Shown here one piece after another: positions 17,002 to 25,773 of a stretch of 64,000 nucleotides of DNA. This stretch comes from Halarchaeum rubridurum (GTDB taxonomy: Archaea > Halobacteriota > Halobacteria > Halobacteriales > Halobacteriaceae), in the NCBI RefSeq assembly GCF_014647115.1, contig NZ_BMOO01000005.1, positions 62,001 through 126,000 of the forward strand, given 5' to 3'. Both the position numbers and the translations under genes were made by a program. The notes beneath the pieces are model-generated. The model saw only the letters and a program-made list of their open reading frames with translations. It ran no database searches and was not told the origin of the DNA. The number at the start of each line of letters is the position of its first letter. The stretch's first letter is position 1.

Positions 17002-17864
17002 GCTCAGACGTTCGATTCACCGACTTCAAGTCCGACAAGCAGCCGACGTGGTGCCCGGGATGCGGCGACTTCGGGACCATGAACGGCATCATGAAGGGAC
17101 TCGCCGAGACCGGCAACAGCCCCGACGACACGTTCGTCGTCGCCGGTATCGGCTGTAGCGGCAAGATCGGGACGTACCTCCGCTCGTACGCCCTCCACGG
17201 CGTCCACGGACGCGCGCTCCCCGTCGGCACCGGCGTGAAGATCGCCAACCCCGACATCGAGGTCGTCGTCGCGGGCGGCGACGGTGACGGCTACTCCATC
17301 GGCGCCGGCCACTTCATCCACGCCGTCCGCCGGAACATCGACATCACGTACGTCGTGATGGACAACCGCATCTACGGGCTCACGAAGGGCCAGGCCTCGC
17401 CGACGTCCCGTCCCGACTTCGAGACGGCGACGACGCCCGAGGGCCCCAAACAGCCCCCGGTCAACCCGCTCGCGCTCGCGCTCTCCGCCGGCGGGTCCTT
17501 CATCGCGCAGTCGTTCTCCTCGAACGCCCTGCGCCATCAGGAGATCGTCCAGAAGGCCATCGAGCACGACGGCTTCTCCATCGTCAACACCTTCAGTCCG
17601 TGCGTGACCTTCAACGACGTCGACACGTACGACTACTTCCGGGACTCCATCGTCGACCTCGACGAGGAGGACTACGACCCCACCGACCGGGAGGCCGCCA
17701 AGGAGAAGATTCTCGACAGCGAAAAGGAGTACATCGGCGTGCTCTGGGAGGACGAGGACGCGGTCGACTACAACACCGCCCACGGCGTCGAGGGCAACAT
17801 GGCCGACATCGACGAGAATGGTGCGCCCGACGGCGCGACCGACCTCGTTCGGGAGTTCTACTAG
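16998..17864 (+). CDS. korB: 2-oxoacid:ferredoxin oxidoreductase beta subunit
   Basis: The 288-residue product starts MSSDVRFTDFKSDKQPTWCP. It has Cys ligands of the cluster-binding subunit (WCPGCGDFGTMNG, GIGCSGKIG, and a later Cys in FSPCVTFNDV). The thiamine diphosphate motif is VVVAGGDGDGYSIG...VMDNRIYGLTKGQ. It is translationally coupled to korA by a 4-bp overlap. Haloarchaeal enzymes of this kind replace the 2-oxoacid dehydrogenase complexes. A large hairpin region follows the stop. Confidence 0.92.
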   Translation: MSSDVRFTDFKSDKQPTWCPGCGDFGTMNGIMKGLAETGNSPDDTFVVAGIGCSGKIGTYLRSYALHGVHGRALPVGTGVKIANPDIEVVVAGGDGDGYSIGAGHFIHAVRRNIDITYVVMDNRIYGLTKGQASPTSRPDFETATTPEGPKQPPVNPLALALSAGGSFIAQSFSSNALRHQEIVQKAIEHDGFSIVNTFSPCVTFNDVDTYDYFRDSIVDLDEEDYDPTDREAAKEKILDSEKEYIGVLWEDEDAVDYNTAHGVEGNMADIDENGAPDGATDLVREFY

Positions 17865-17869
17865 ACGAC

Positions 17870-18021
17870 CGTTTGCCGCGCCCCGCTTCGCCGGGGCTGG
17901 CAAACGCTCGGCCAAAAGCCCCGTCACCCACCTCAGTCGGAGCTTCGCTCCTCCTTGCTCACGTTCGCCTCCGCCTCACGTGAACTCCGGTGGGTTCGGG
18001 GCCTCGCGCCGACGGCGCGAG
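17870..18021. repeat. Hairpin-rich gap after korB
   Basis: The first structure pairs CGTTTGCC (17870-17877) with GGCAAACG (17899-17906) around an inner GCCCCG/CGGGGC stem and could end the kor transcript. GGAGC-TTC-GCTCC lies near 17939 and CTCGCGCC-GAC-GGCGCGAG at 18003-18021. The short stems have the 3-nt loops seen in the other paired hairpins. No credible gene lies between 17865 and 18098. Confidence 0.55.
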
Positions 18022-18098
18022 TGAATCGCGGCGCTCGGGCTTTTCAAGCCGCTCGCGCCGCGAACGCTAGCTCGCGCGGTTCGTTCTTCTCTCGTCTC

Positions 18099-18384
18099 TC
18101 ACTCCTCGTAGCGCGCGATTTCGACGAGGTTTCCGTCCGGGTCGCGGACGTAGACCGAGGTCGTCCACCCGCGTGCTCCCTCTCGTTCGACGGGGCCCTC
18201 GGCGACGTCGACGCCCGACTCGCGGAGGTCGGCGAGCACCGCCTCTCACTCTCCTCCCGTCGACGCCCGCGACGGGTCGTCGACAGCAATCGGCCGTCCG
18301 GCGACGCGCGCTTCGGCGCGAAATCGTCGCCGATCGCGTGGCGGTCGATCCGAACGCGACGTGATCGACCCCGGCGCGGTCCAC
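18099..18384 (-). pseudogene. Decayed VOC (glyoxalase-fold) gene
   Basis: The C-terminal end is intact and typical: AVLADLRESGVDVAEGPVER, then WTTSVYVRDPDGNLVEIARY. Further upstream GVDHVAFG appears, but in another frame. An in-frame TGA sits just before AVLADL. At least one frameshift and one stop therefore separate recognisable parts. The N-terminal half of the domain is not detectable. Function is lost. The limits are approximate on the 5' side. Confidence 0.7.
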
Positions 18385-18526
18385 CGGGCGAGCGGACGCG
18401 CCCCGGCGGCGAGTCGGTACCCCGACTCGATCTGGGACGACCCTTCTGTTCCCCGGAAAGCGTCGGAATAGCGCCGGAGACGGCTATTCAGCAAGACTGA
18501 TTAGCGCGACCCGGGTTCCAAGGGAT

Positions 18527-19789
18527 ATGACTGACCACTTCGACGTGGTTATCGCCGGCGCCGGGCCCGCGGGCGCGCAGTGCGCCAGGGACCTCGCGGC
18601 ACGCGACTACGACGTGCTCGTCCTCGAAACGGAGAACGAGGACGAGTTCCCCCGACAGAGCAACAAGTCGACCGCCGGGACGTTCCCCGGGATGATGGGG
18701 TCGTTCGGTATCCCCGACGACGTCGTGATGCAGTTCACGGACGACGTCGTCCTCGAATCCCCGTCGAGTCACTTCACGCAGTCCCAGCCGGGCGCGGTGT
18801 TGGAGTTCGCCGAGTTCAAGCGCTTCCTCGTGCGCGAGGGCCGCGAACGCGGCGCCGAGTACCGCTTCGACTCGCGCGCGACCGCGCCCATCACGGAGAA
18901 CGGGAGCGTCGTCGGCGTCCGCTACGACGGCGACGAGGAGGTCCGCGCCGACGTCGTCGTGGACGCCACCGGGCCCGCCGCACCGCTGGCGAAACAGCTC
19001 GGCGTCTCCGACCTCGAACGCGAGAACCAGGCCATCGGTATCGAGTGGGAGATGGAGGGCGTCGACGTGAACCACCCCGACTACGCGGACCTGACGGACG
19101 CGATGATGCTCCGCCTCGACCACGACCTCGCGCCCGGTGGGTATTCGTGGATATTCCACACGGGCGGCGACACCGCGAAAGTCGGCCTCTGCTACATCCA
19201 GAACGAGAAGTACCACTCGAACACGGACGGGATGAGCATCGACGGCTACCTCGAACACTGGCTGGAGTCCGACCCGCGCTTCGCGGACGCGGAGAAACTC
19301 GAAGGCAAACAGCACCGCGGGTCCGCGCACATCCAGCCGCCGAGCCAGCTCTCGACGGACGGCTTTCTCGCCATCGGCGACACCGTCCCGAGCATCGACC
19401 CGCTCTGGGGCGAGGGCATCCACAAGGGGATGAAGTCCGCGCGCGCCGCCGCGGTCGCCATCGACCACTGCCTCACGGGCACCGTCGACACCTCCGCCGA
19501 GGAACTCGGCATCTACGACGACCTCTGGCACCGCGACGTCGCGCCGGACGCGGGCGTCCGCCTCCTGATGACGCATCTGCTCTACTACGCGCCGAACGAG
19601 CGCTACGACCGCCTCATGCGCGACATCAACGACATCGACATCGAGACGCTCGCCGCCGCGAACGGCGGGAGCGTCCGCGCCATCGCGAAACTCCTCCACC
19701 GCGAGGACCTCCCGATGCTTCGGGACTTCGCCCGCGAGAACCCGGATGTCGTCAAGGTCGGCCTGAAGGACGTCGTCCCGTTCGTCTGA
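18527..19789 (+). CDS. FAD-dependent oxidoreductase, geranylgeranyl reductase family
   Basis: The product has 420 residues. A Rossmann FAD site lies at the N-terminus (DVVIAGAGPAGAQCARDLA, then VLVLE). The central block LEFAEFKRFLVREGRERGA and VVDATGPAAPLAKQL are present, and the second FAD motif is GFLAIGDTVPSIDPLWGEGI near residue 288. This family saturates isoprenoid chains of archaeal lipids (digeranylgeranylglycerophospholipid reductase) or quinone side chains. Haloarchaea have several paralogues, so the exact substrate is open. Confidence 0.87.
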   Translation: MTDHFDVVIAGAGPAGAQCARDLAARDYDVLVLETENEDEFPRQSNKSTAGTFPGMMGSFGIPDDVVMQFTDDVVLESPSSHFTQSQPGAVLEFAEFKRFLVREGRERGAEYRFDSRATAPITENGSVVGVRYDGDEEVRADVVVDATGPAAPLAKQLGVSDLERENQAIGIEWEMEGVDVNHPDYADLTDAMMLRLDHDLAPGGYSWIFHTGGDTAKVGLCYIQNEKYHSNTDGMSIDGYLEHWLESDPRFADAEKLEGKQHRGSAHIQPPSQLSTDGFLAIGDTVPSIDPLWGEGIHKGMKSARAAAVAIDHCLTGTVDTSAEELGIYDDLWHRDVAPDAGVRLLMTHLLYYAPNERYDRLMRDINDIDIETLAAANGGSVRAIAKLLHREDLPMLRDFARENPDVVKVGLKDVVPFV

Positions 19790-19974
19790 GCTACGCCAGC
19801 TCGAAATCTTCCATCTTCACGCGGTAAATCCGGATCGCGTCGATCCTGTCACGGGGGACGAGTTCGACCGTCATCTGTGCGGTAGCGAGGAAACCCTGCC
19901 GTTTACCGCGGGGAGGAATCGCGTTCGAGTAGCTGGGTGCTTCCGTCCGGGTCGCCCGGCTGTCTGTCCACTGC

Positions 19975-20109
19975 CTACGTCTCGTCGGTGTCCAACGCCC
20001 TGACGCCCTCCAGCATCAGCCCCTTCCAGGTGTACCCTCTCGCGTCCTTGATTGCTTTCAGTCGCTCGTACTGTTCGTCGTCTACCTCGAATCGGATTTC
20101 TATGCCCAT
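19975..20109 (-). CDS. 44-residue DNA-binding-like protein inside the tnpB element
   Basis: The start MGIEIRFEVDDEQYERLKAI is followed by KDARGYTWKGLMLEGVRAL and an acidic end. A beta strand, then a helix and a YTW-type turn before a second helix resemble a short ribbon-helix-helix regulator. It is divergent from tnpB, 58 nt apart, so it may control tnpB or act as a small accessory protein of this IS subgroup. The assignment rests on pattern only. Confidence 0.6.
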   Translation of the reverse strand: MGIEIRFEVDDEQYERLKAIKDARGYTWKGLMLEGVRALDTDET

Positions 20110-20167
20110 GCATTCGTGTATCAACAGTGGGTGTTAAGTGGGTTCTGGTCGTATGCTGTCCTGTCGG

Positions 20168-21451
20168 ATGGCCGCCGAAACAACCGCCACGAAAACGCTC
20201 GAAGCCACGCTTGCGCCACCGACGGCGCACAAAGAGCGTCGGCTTCAGCGTACCGTGGCGACCTACCGCCGCGCTCTTGACGATGCGTTCGAGAGTGGCG
20301 CGGACACGCAAACGGCGGTCAACGATGTCGTCACCGGCTACAATCTCACGTCCTACGCGAAAGACGCGCTCAAGAACTACGTCCCGCAACTCCGTCGGAC
20401 GTACGACGCCTTCGAGGTGGCCGACGACCACCCCGTTCGGTTCACGAACCGGGGGTGGCGTCTCGACCACGCCGAAGAGCGAACCCACGAGTTCTGCTGG
20501 CGCGTTCCGCAGGCCGGGCGAGGTAACGCTTTCTGGATTCCGCTCCGCATCAACCCCGCTCAGCGGGAGTTGTGGACGGGCCTGCTCGACGGAGACGTGT
20601 CGGTCGGCGAGTTTCGACTCCAAGAGCACCGCACCAACTGGGTGCTTCACGTCACCGTCGAGTACGCGGTCGCGGAACCAGAGGAACCGGACGACCCGAC
20701 GCCGGTCGGCTTCGACGTAGGTGAATCCAAACTCCTGACGGGCTGTGCCTGTCGGGACGGTACTCCGACCCAACCGATGCTGTTCGACGGCGGTCGCGCC
20801 CGCCACCTCCGCAAAGAGATGTTCACGACCCTCCGCCGGCTTCAGGAGCGGAACGCCGACTGGCGTGTGGACGAACGGTTCGACTACTACCAAAACGCCC
20901 TCACGGACATCGTGGAGAAGGCGTCTCGGCAGGCCGTCGAGTACGCCCAACAGTTCGAGAATCCGGTTATCGTTCTCGAAGACCTGTCGCACATCCGCGA
21001 GCATCTCGACTACGGGAAGTGGATGAATCGTCGACTCCACAATTGGGCGTTCGCGCGTCTCACCGGACGTATCGAGGACAAAGCCCTCGACGCGGGTATC
21101 CCGGTGCGGTTCGTGAACCCGGCGTACACCTCTCAGACGTGCCATGCCTGCGGGCACATCGGGTCGCGGAAGGCGCAGGCCGAGTTCCGATGCACGAACG
21201 ACGAGTGTTGGGTGACGGAGTATCAGGCGGACATCAACGCAGCGACCAACATCGCCGGTCGCTTCAACCCGTGGGGAGAGAGCCTGCCGCTGAAACCGGC
21301 AGTCGATGACTCGCCACGGGACGGGAGTGCTTGTGACAGCACCACAGGACACCGCGCGCAGAGTCGGACATCCCGACAGACGACGCTCGCGGACTTTAGT
21401 TCTGAAACCTCCGACGACGAGGCTTCCCTTGTAGGAAGCCCCGCCCTTTAG
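20168..21451 (+). CDS. tnpB: TnpB, RNA-guided nuclease (second element)
   Basis: The 427-residue product, read from MAAETTATKTLEATLAPPT, is complete. RuvC residues are Asp in VGFDVGESKL, Glu in VIVLEDLSHI and Asp in EYQADINAATNIAG. The zinc ribbon is CHACGH...CTNDEC, with the TSQTCHACG approach typical of the family. It differs clearly from the first tnpB, so the two copies came from separate lineages. The C-terminal tail runs into the right-end hairpins, where the guide RNA scaffold would be encoded. Confidence 0.92.
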   Translation: MAAETTATKTLEATLAPPTAHKERRLQRTVATYRRALDDAFESGADTQTAVNDVVTGYNLTSYAKDALKNYVPQLRRTYDAFEVADDHPVRFTNRGWRLDHAEERTHEFCWRVPQAGRGNAFWIPLRINPAQRELWTGLLDGDVSVGEFRLQEHRTNWVLHVTVEYAVAEPEEPDDPTPVGFDVGESKLLTGCACRDGTPTQPMLFDGGRARHLRKEMFTTLRRLQERNADWRVDERFDYYQNALTDIVEKASRQAVEYAQQFENPVIVLEDLSHIREHLDYGKWMNRRLHNWAFARLTGRIEDKALDAGIPVRFVNPAYTSQTCHACGHIGSRKAQAEFRCTNDECWVTEYQADINAATNIAGRFNPWGESLPLKPAVDDSPRDGSACDSTTGHRAQSRTSRQTTLADFSSETSDDEASLVGSPAL

Positions 21452-21457
21452 GGCGGG
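21421..21457 (+). ncRNA. Right-end paired hairpins, probable 3' scaffold of the TnpB guide RNA
   Basis: The hairpins are GGCTTCC-CTTGTA-GGAAGCC and CCCGCCC-TTTA-GGGCGGG, adjacent to each other. They overlap the last tnpB codons and lie 8 nt before the element boundary. TnpB guide RNAs of this family end at the element's right end, with the guide read from flanking DNA. Here the guide would begin TCACCGTGAG. Expression is not shown by sequence. Confidence 0.5.
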
Positions 21458-21865
21458 CGAGGATGTCACCGTGAGCCGCTCCTCGTCGATGTCCGGGGTC
21501 CCGACGCCGGAGAACTCCTTCTCCGAGAGGTCGTCGTACCGGAGTAGCTCCACGTCGTCGTCGCTGTATCCGTTCAGAAACCCGCGCTTGGTTCGCACGC
21601 CGCCGTCCGCGCCCGAAAGCTCGATTTCGACGTAGTACTCCTTCGTGAAGTCGTTCAGCCCGTCCTTGACGTACGTCTGGACGGTCTTCTGCCACCGTGA
21701 GACGTTCCCGACGTCGAGCCCTTCGAGTCGTTCCCGCCGCTCTTCGAGTTCTTGCTGAGCTCCGCCCTCTCCTCGTCGTCTCCCATGGACGACGATAGTG
21801 CGTCACGTCGCAAAAAGATACGGCCCGGCGGTGAACCGTGGGCGTTGGTTCGGGTTACGCCGCCG

Positions 21866-22612
21866 TCACTCGAACATCCGCATCGACTGCGCCTGACTCG
21901 ACTCCTCCTCGCTGGCCTGTTGCATCCGCTGGGCGAGTTGCTCCTTCTGGTCGCGAATCTGCTCGGCCTGCTCGACGAGCGTGTCGGTCTCGATGTCGAT
22001 GTCGGCGATGGGTTCGATGCCCTTGTCGATGAGCTGTTTGGACGCGGCGGGGTCGGGGAACTGCGGGTCGGACTCGACGACGATGCCGACGCCGGTGAGG
22101 TCGTTGACGTCCGCGCGGTTGATGAGCGCGCCCGTGGGGCCGCCGACGACGCCCTGCTCGGGCGGGGCGTCGATGCCGTGTTCGTCGAGGACCGCGGCCC
22201 CCTCGCCGGTCGCGACGCCGAACACCTCGGGGACGTGTGCGGGGTCGTCCTCCTGGTCGGGGAAACCGCTGAGGTAGAGCGGTGTCGCGCCCACGTCCGT
22301 CACCCAGTCGGTGACGCACTCGGCGAACTCGGCGGCCGCGACGCGGTTGACGGGGATGTCGGCCTGGAGGGCGAGCAGGTCGCGCTCCTCGTCGGCGTAG
22401 AGGCGGACGGGCGGGCGCGCGGTGTAGTCGCCCTCGCCGTAGACGGCGACCTCCGGGAGCCCCTCGCAGTCGACGCTCCCGACGTACGCCATGTCGAACT
22501 GATCGACGAGGTGGTCGGTGGCGATCTTCCCGACGAGGCCGACGCCCGGCAGTCCCTCGACGAGCACGGGGTCGTCGAGGTCGAACTCGACTCGTTCTCT
22601 GACGCGTGCCAT
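21866..22612 (-). CDS. PAC2-family protein (proteasome assembly chaperone-like), copy 1
   Basis: The product has 248 residues. The N-terminus FDLDDPVLVEGLPGVGLVGKIATDHLVDQ is typical of the archaeal PAC2 family. A central GVVGGPTGALINRADVNDL and a C-terminal coiled coil (LVEQAEQIRDQKEQLAQRMQ) follow. Related eukaryotic PAC2/PSMG2 assists 20S proteasome assembly; the archaeal role is not settled. A paralogue is at 62007. It is divergent from the methyltransferase gene. Confidence 0.85.
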   Translation of the reverse strand: MARVRERVEFDLDDPVLVEGLPGVGLVGKIATDHLVDQFDMAYVGSVDCEGLPEVAVYGEGDYTARPPVRLYADEERDLLALQADIPVNRVAAAEFAECVTDWVTDVGATPLYLSGFPDQEDDPAHVPEVFGVATGEGAAVLDEHGIDAPPEQGVVGGPTGALINRADVNDLTGVGIVVESDPQFPDPAASKQLIDKGIEPIADIDIETDTLVEQAEQIRDQKEQLAQRMQQASEEESSQAQSMRMFE

Positions 22613-22735
22613 GGGGGCGACGACTCGCGCGAGGGGGATAAGTCCGGGGGCACGGCGGGGGCGGACGGGGGGCGACCCGGCCCACCGGGCGAAACGCAAC
22701 CCCCAAGCGCCGGGGGCGCGAGTGGACGGACACGA

Positions 22736-23644
22736 ATGGACGCGCTCGAACGCTACGAGCCCATCATCGACGACTACGCGGCGTTCCGCGAGGCGTGCGA
22801 GCGCCCGCTCCCCACGGTCGTCCGCGCGAACGGCATCAAGGCCGACCCGGACCGGGCGGTCGCGGCGCTGGCGGCCGAGGGCGTGGGCGTGACGCGCCGC
22901 GCGTGGAACCCCGCCGTCCTCGAAGTCGACACGGACAAACCCGGGAACACGTGGCCGTACTTCCACGGCTGGATTCACGGACAGGAGGAGGTCTCGGCGA
23001 TCCCCGCCCGCGTCCTCGACCCGAGCCCGGGCGACGCGGTGTGGGACACCTGCGCCGCGCCGGGGTCGAAGACGACGCAGCTCGCCGACCTGCTCGACGA
23101 CACGGGCCTGCTCGTGGCGAACGACGACAACCTCGGGCGGCTCTCGGCGCTGCGCTCGAACGCCGAGCGCCTCGGCGCGACCTGCGTCGCCGTGACGAAC
23201 GAGGACGCGCGGCGCTTCACGACCGAGGGGTTCGGTATCGACGCCTTCGACGCCGTGCTCGCGGACGTCCCCTGCACCTGCGAGGGGACGATTCGGAAGA
23301 ACGCGGACGCCCTCGACACCGTCGGCCGCGAGGCGAGTCTGAACATCGCCGCGCTCCAGACCGACATCCTCCGGCGCGCGATACGCCTCACCCGCGAGGG
23401 CGGGACCGTCGTCTACTCGACGTGTACGTTCGCGCCCGAGGAGAACGAGGGCGTCCTCGACCGCGTCCTCGACGACGAACCCGTCGAACTCGTGGACTTC
23501 GACGTCGGCCTCGACGCCGACCCCGGCCTCACCGCGTGGGCGGACGAGACGTACGACGACTCGCTGACGAAGGCCAAGCGCTTCTACCCCCACCGGAACG
23601 ACACGGGCGGGTTCTTCTGCGCAAAACTGGAGGTCGGTGCCTGA
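22736..23644 (+). CDS. RNA (cytosine-5) methyltransferase, NOL1/NOP2/Sun family
   Basis: The 302-residue product has SAM motif I DTCAAPGSKTTQLADLL at about residue 103, motif IV ADVPCTCEGTIRKNADAL with the TC Cys, motif VI VVYSTCTFAPEENEGV with the catalytic Cys, and the end FYPHRNDTGGFFCAKL. It methylates rRNA or tRNA cytosines. It lacks the N-terminal PUA-type part and the next gene, which overlaps it by one base, may supply such a domain in trans. Confidence 0.92.
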   Translation: MDALERYEPIIDDYAAFREACERPLPTVVRANGIKADPDRAVAALAAEGVGVTRRAWNPAVLEVDTDKPGNTWPYFHGWIHGQEEVSAIPARVLDPSPGDAVWDTCAAPGSKTTQLADLLDDTGLLVANDDNLGRLSALRSNAERLGATCVAVTNEDARRFTTEGFGIDAFDAVLADVPCTCEGTIRKNADALDTVGREASLNIAALQTDILRRAIRLTREGGTVVYSTCTFAPEENEGVLDRVLDDEPVELVDFDVGLDADPGLTAWADETYDDSLTKAKRFYPHRNDTGGFFCAKLEVGA

Positions 23645-24204
23645 TGGCGGACGGCAACACGAGCCACCGCTTCGAGCGCCTGCCCGCGAACGCGGACGAA
23701 CGCGCGGTCGAGGGACGCGCGACCCGGGCGGCCGTCCTCGACTACTGGGAGGAGCGCTTCGGCGTCCCCCGCGACGTCCTCGCGCCCTACACCTTCTGGG
23801 AGAAGGGCGCGGGGAAGATATGGATCGCGGCGAGCGACGTGCCCGACGGCCTCGCGGTCGAGTCGCTCGGGATGACGTTCCTCCGCACCCGCCAGGAGCA
23901 CTGGAAGCCGACGACGAACGCCGCCCAGCGCTTCGGCCGCCACGCGACGCGGAACGTGATCGACCTCACGCGCGAGGCCGCCGAGGCGTTCGTCGCGGGC
24001 GAGGACCAGGACCTCGCGTGGGACGGCGACTGGGGGTACCTCATCGCCGCCCACGACGTCGCGGCCGGCGCGGCGGAGACGCGAGGTACGACCGGCGAGG
24101 CGAGCGACGAGGGGAGCGCGCGACGCGAACCGCTCGGCGTCGGTCTCTACCTCCACGGCGAACTCCGCTCGATGATACCGAAGGGCCGCCGCCGGGAGTT
24201 TTAG
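23644..24204 (+). CDS. RsmF/NOP2 C-terminal-like RNA-binding protein, partner of the methyltransferase
   Basis: The product has 186 residues. The blocks LDYWEERFGVPRDVLAPYTFWEKG and IWIAASDVPDGLAVESLGM resemble the small PUA-like domain fused to some bacterial m5C methyltransferases. LGVGLYLHGELRSMIPKGRR at the end fits the same group. The start ATG overlaps the methyltransferase stop (TGATG), so production of both is coupled. The split of one enzyme into two chains is an inference. Confidence 0.75.
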   Translation: MADGNTSHRFERLPANADERAVEGRATRAAVLDYWEERFGVPRDVLAPYTFWEKGAGKIWIAASDVPDGLAVESLGMTFLRTRQEHWKPTTNAAQRFGRHATRNVIDLTREAAEAFVAGEDQDLAWDGDWGYLIAAHDVAAGAAETRGTTGEASDEGSARREPLGVGLYLHGELRSMIPKGRRREF

Positions 24205-24207
24205 GTC

Positions 24208-25719
24208 CTACGCCTCCTTCTCGCGCACCACGCCGCCGCCGAGCCCCTCCCACTCCACGCGATAGCCGAGCGCGGCGAGCACGGCGCTCGTCTCCGTCAG
24301 CCCGTGCGCCTCGATACGCGCTTCGGCCTCGTCGAGCGCCATCCCCGCCGCCACCTCCTCGCGGAGGGCGTCGAGCACGTCGGGTCGGACGAGCGTCCGC
24401 CCGACGAGGTCGTGCTCGGGGAACGTCCGGGACTCGACGGCCTCGACGGGCACGCCGTAGGACTCCGCGAGGGCGTCGAGGGCGACGACGTCCGCGTCGG
24501 GGACGAGTTCGTCGGGGAGGTCGTCGCTCGCCGCCGTCTCCAGCTCCGCCTCGAACTCGCGGAGGGCGTCCACGACGTCCTTCACGCGCACCGACCCCGT
24601 GTAGGGAATCGCGCGGTGGTCGCGCGTCTCGACCTCGTCGCCCACGCCGAGCGACTCGTCGACGGCGACGAGCAGCTCGACGTCCGTCGCGTCGAGTTGT
24701 TCGAGTTTCTTCGCGACGTACTCGGGCGTCCAGAACCCCATTATCTCGAAGTACACCCTGAAGTCGGCGTAGCGGTAGTCGAAGGCGAAGTCCGGGACCA
24801 TCAGGCGCTCGCCGGCGTCGAGGAGGTCGGGCTCGCGCACGAGGTCCCAGTCGAGGTCGAGGGCATCGAAGCGCGCCGCGAACTCGCGCTCGACGCCGCT
24901 GTCGTAGGAGACGTCGGTGACGGGGTCTGCGTCGGGGACGCGCAGCGGGTCGGCGTCGGAGAGGACCATCGTCCGCTCGGTGCCCCGGTCGTCGACGGTC
25001 GCCTCGATTCGCCACGTCTCGCGCCCGACGACGGCGCGGAGGACGCGCGCGAAGCGGGTGCCGTACCGTCTCGTGCGGCGGAAGAGCGCGTCCGGGCCGG
25101 TGAGGACGACCTCGCGGCCGACGCCGCCCTCGAGCTCCCGGACCTCGTAGAGGAGGCCGAGGCGCTTGATGGCGAGGACGAGCGAGCGGGGGTCGTCGGT
25201 ACGGACGCGGACCTCGGTCGCGTCGAAGAGCGCGGTCTGCGCGAGCGAGAGGTTGTACTGCGCGACGAGGGCTTCGGCGTCCCAGCGCGGGTCGAGCGCG
25301 GCGAGCACCTCGCGGGACTCCCGGTCGGCGTGGAGGCTCCGCAGGACGCCGTCGGGGGTCTCGTCGAGGCGCTCGGCCGCGTCCGCGAGGGCGGCGTCGC
25401 GCTCCGCCTCCGTGACGACACCGACGTCCTCCGCCGCGGCGAACGCGACGTTCCGGGCCGTTCGGGGTTCGACCGCGGCGCGCACCTCGAAGGTCGCGTC
25501 GCGCTCGACGAGCTTGGCGAAGCCCCGGACGAGCTTGAAGTCGGGCGCGTCGCGTTCGAGGGCGGTGAGGGCGTCGGTCAGCGTCGCCCGCTCCGCGCCG
25601 ACGGCGTCCCGGTAGGCGTCGAGGACCCGGTCGGCGACGGCGGTGTCGTCCGCGTCGGCGAAGCGCGGCCGGTAGCCGCCGCCGGCGCGCGACACCCGCA
25701 GGAGGTCCTTCGTGAGCAC
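24208..25719 (-). CDS. Bax1-type nuclease, partner of XPB (DUF790)
   Basis: The product has 503 residues from a GTG start (VLTKDLLRVSRAGGGYRPRF). The last third has the nuclease core MVPDFAFDYRYADFRVYFEIMGFWTPEYVAKKL, with Asp and Glu positions of a PD-(D/E)XK-like site. It then has VELLVAVDESL and an HTH-like end. Archaeal Bax1 binds the XPB helicase and cuts DNA bubbles in nucleotide excision repair. The XPB gene is upstream on the same strand, with a small plus-strand lipoprotein gene between. Confidence 0.87.
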   Translation of the reverse strand: MLTKDLLRVSRAGGGYRPRFADADDTAVADRVLDAYRDAVGAERATLTDALTALERDAPDFKLVRGFAKLVERDATFEVRAAVEPRTARNVAFAAAEDVGVVTEAERDAALADAAERLDETPDGVLRSLHADRESREVLAALDPRWDAEALVAQYNLSLAQTALFDATEVRVRTDDPRSLVLAIKRLGLLYEVRELEGGVGREVVLTGPDALFRRTRRYGTRFARVLRAVVGRETWRIEATVDDRGTERTMVLSDADPLRVPDADPVTDVSYDSGVEREFAARFDALDLDWDLVREPDLLDAGERLMVPDFAFDYRYADFRVYFEIMGFWTPEYVAKKLEQLDATDVELLVAVDESLGVGDEVETRDHRAIPYTGSVRVKDVVDALREFEAELETAASDDLPDELVPDADVVALDALAESYGVPVEAVESRTFPEHDLVGRTLVRPDVLDALREEVAAGMALDEAEARIEAHGLTETSAVLAALGYRVEWEGLGGGVVREKEA

Positions 25720-25773
25720 GACCGCCCGTTGGCGACCGGCGGATAAAAGACACCGGGGACCGACCGGACCCGT

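Larger units (their letters stand above)
19874..21465. mobile_element. IS1341-type element (tnpB only) inserted in a gene
   Basis: The ends are placed by reconstructing the split host gene: left flank ...GACCGTCA, right flank TCACCGTGAG.... The trinucleotide TCA at the joint is ambiguous and there is no longer target duplication, as expected for IS200/IS605 elements. The left end can fold (GCGGTA...TACCGC). The right end has the paired hairpins GGCTTCC/GGAAGCC and CCCGCCC/GGGCGGG. It contains tnpB and, in the opposite direction, a 44-codon gene. There is no tnpA, so movement would need one in trans. Confidence 0.88.
19791..21786 (-). pseudogene. Conserved gene of unknown function, split by the second tnpB element
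   Basis: The 5' part (21786 down to 21466) encodes MGDDEERAEL and then, one frame over, QQELEERRERLEGLDVGNV and sequence to DIDEERLTVT. The 3' part (19873 down to 19791) continues VELVPRDRIDAIRIYRVKME, then DFELA and a stop. Joining the flanks at the element restores one open frame across ERLTVTVELV, which shows the insertion point. A separate one-base slip near codon 10 also breaks the frame. The protein would be about 130 residues with an N-terminal coiled coil. I do not recognise the family. Confidence 0.75.
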
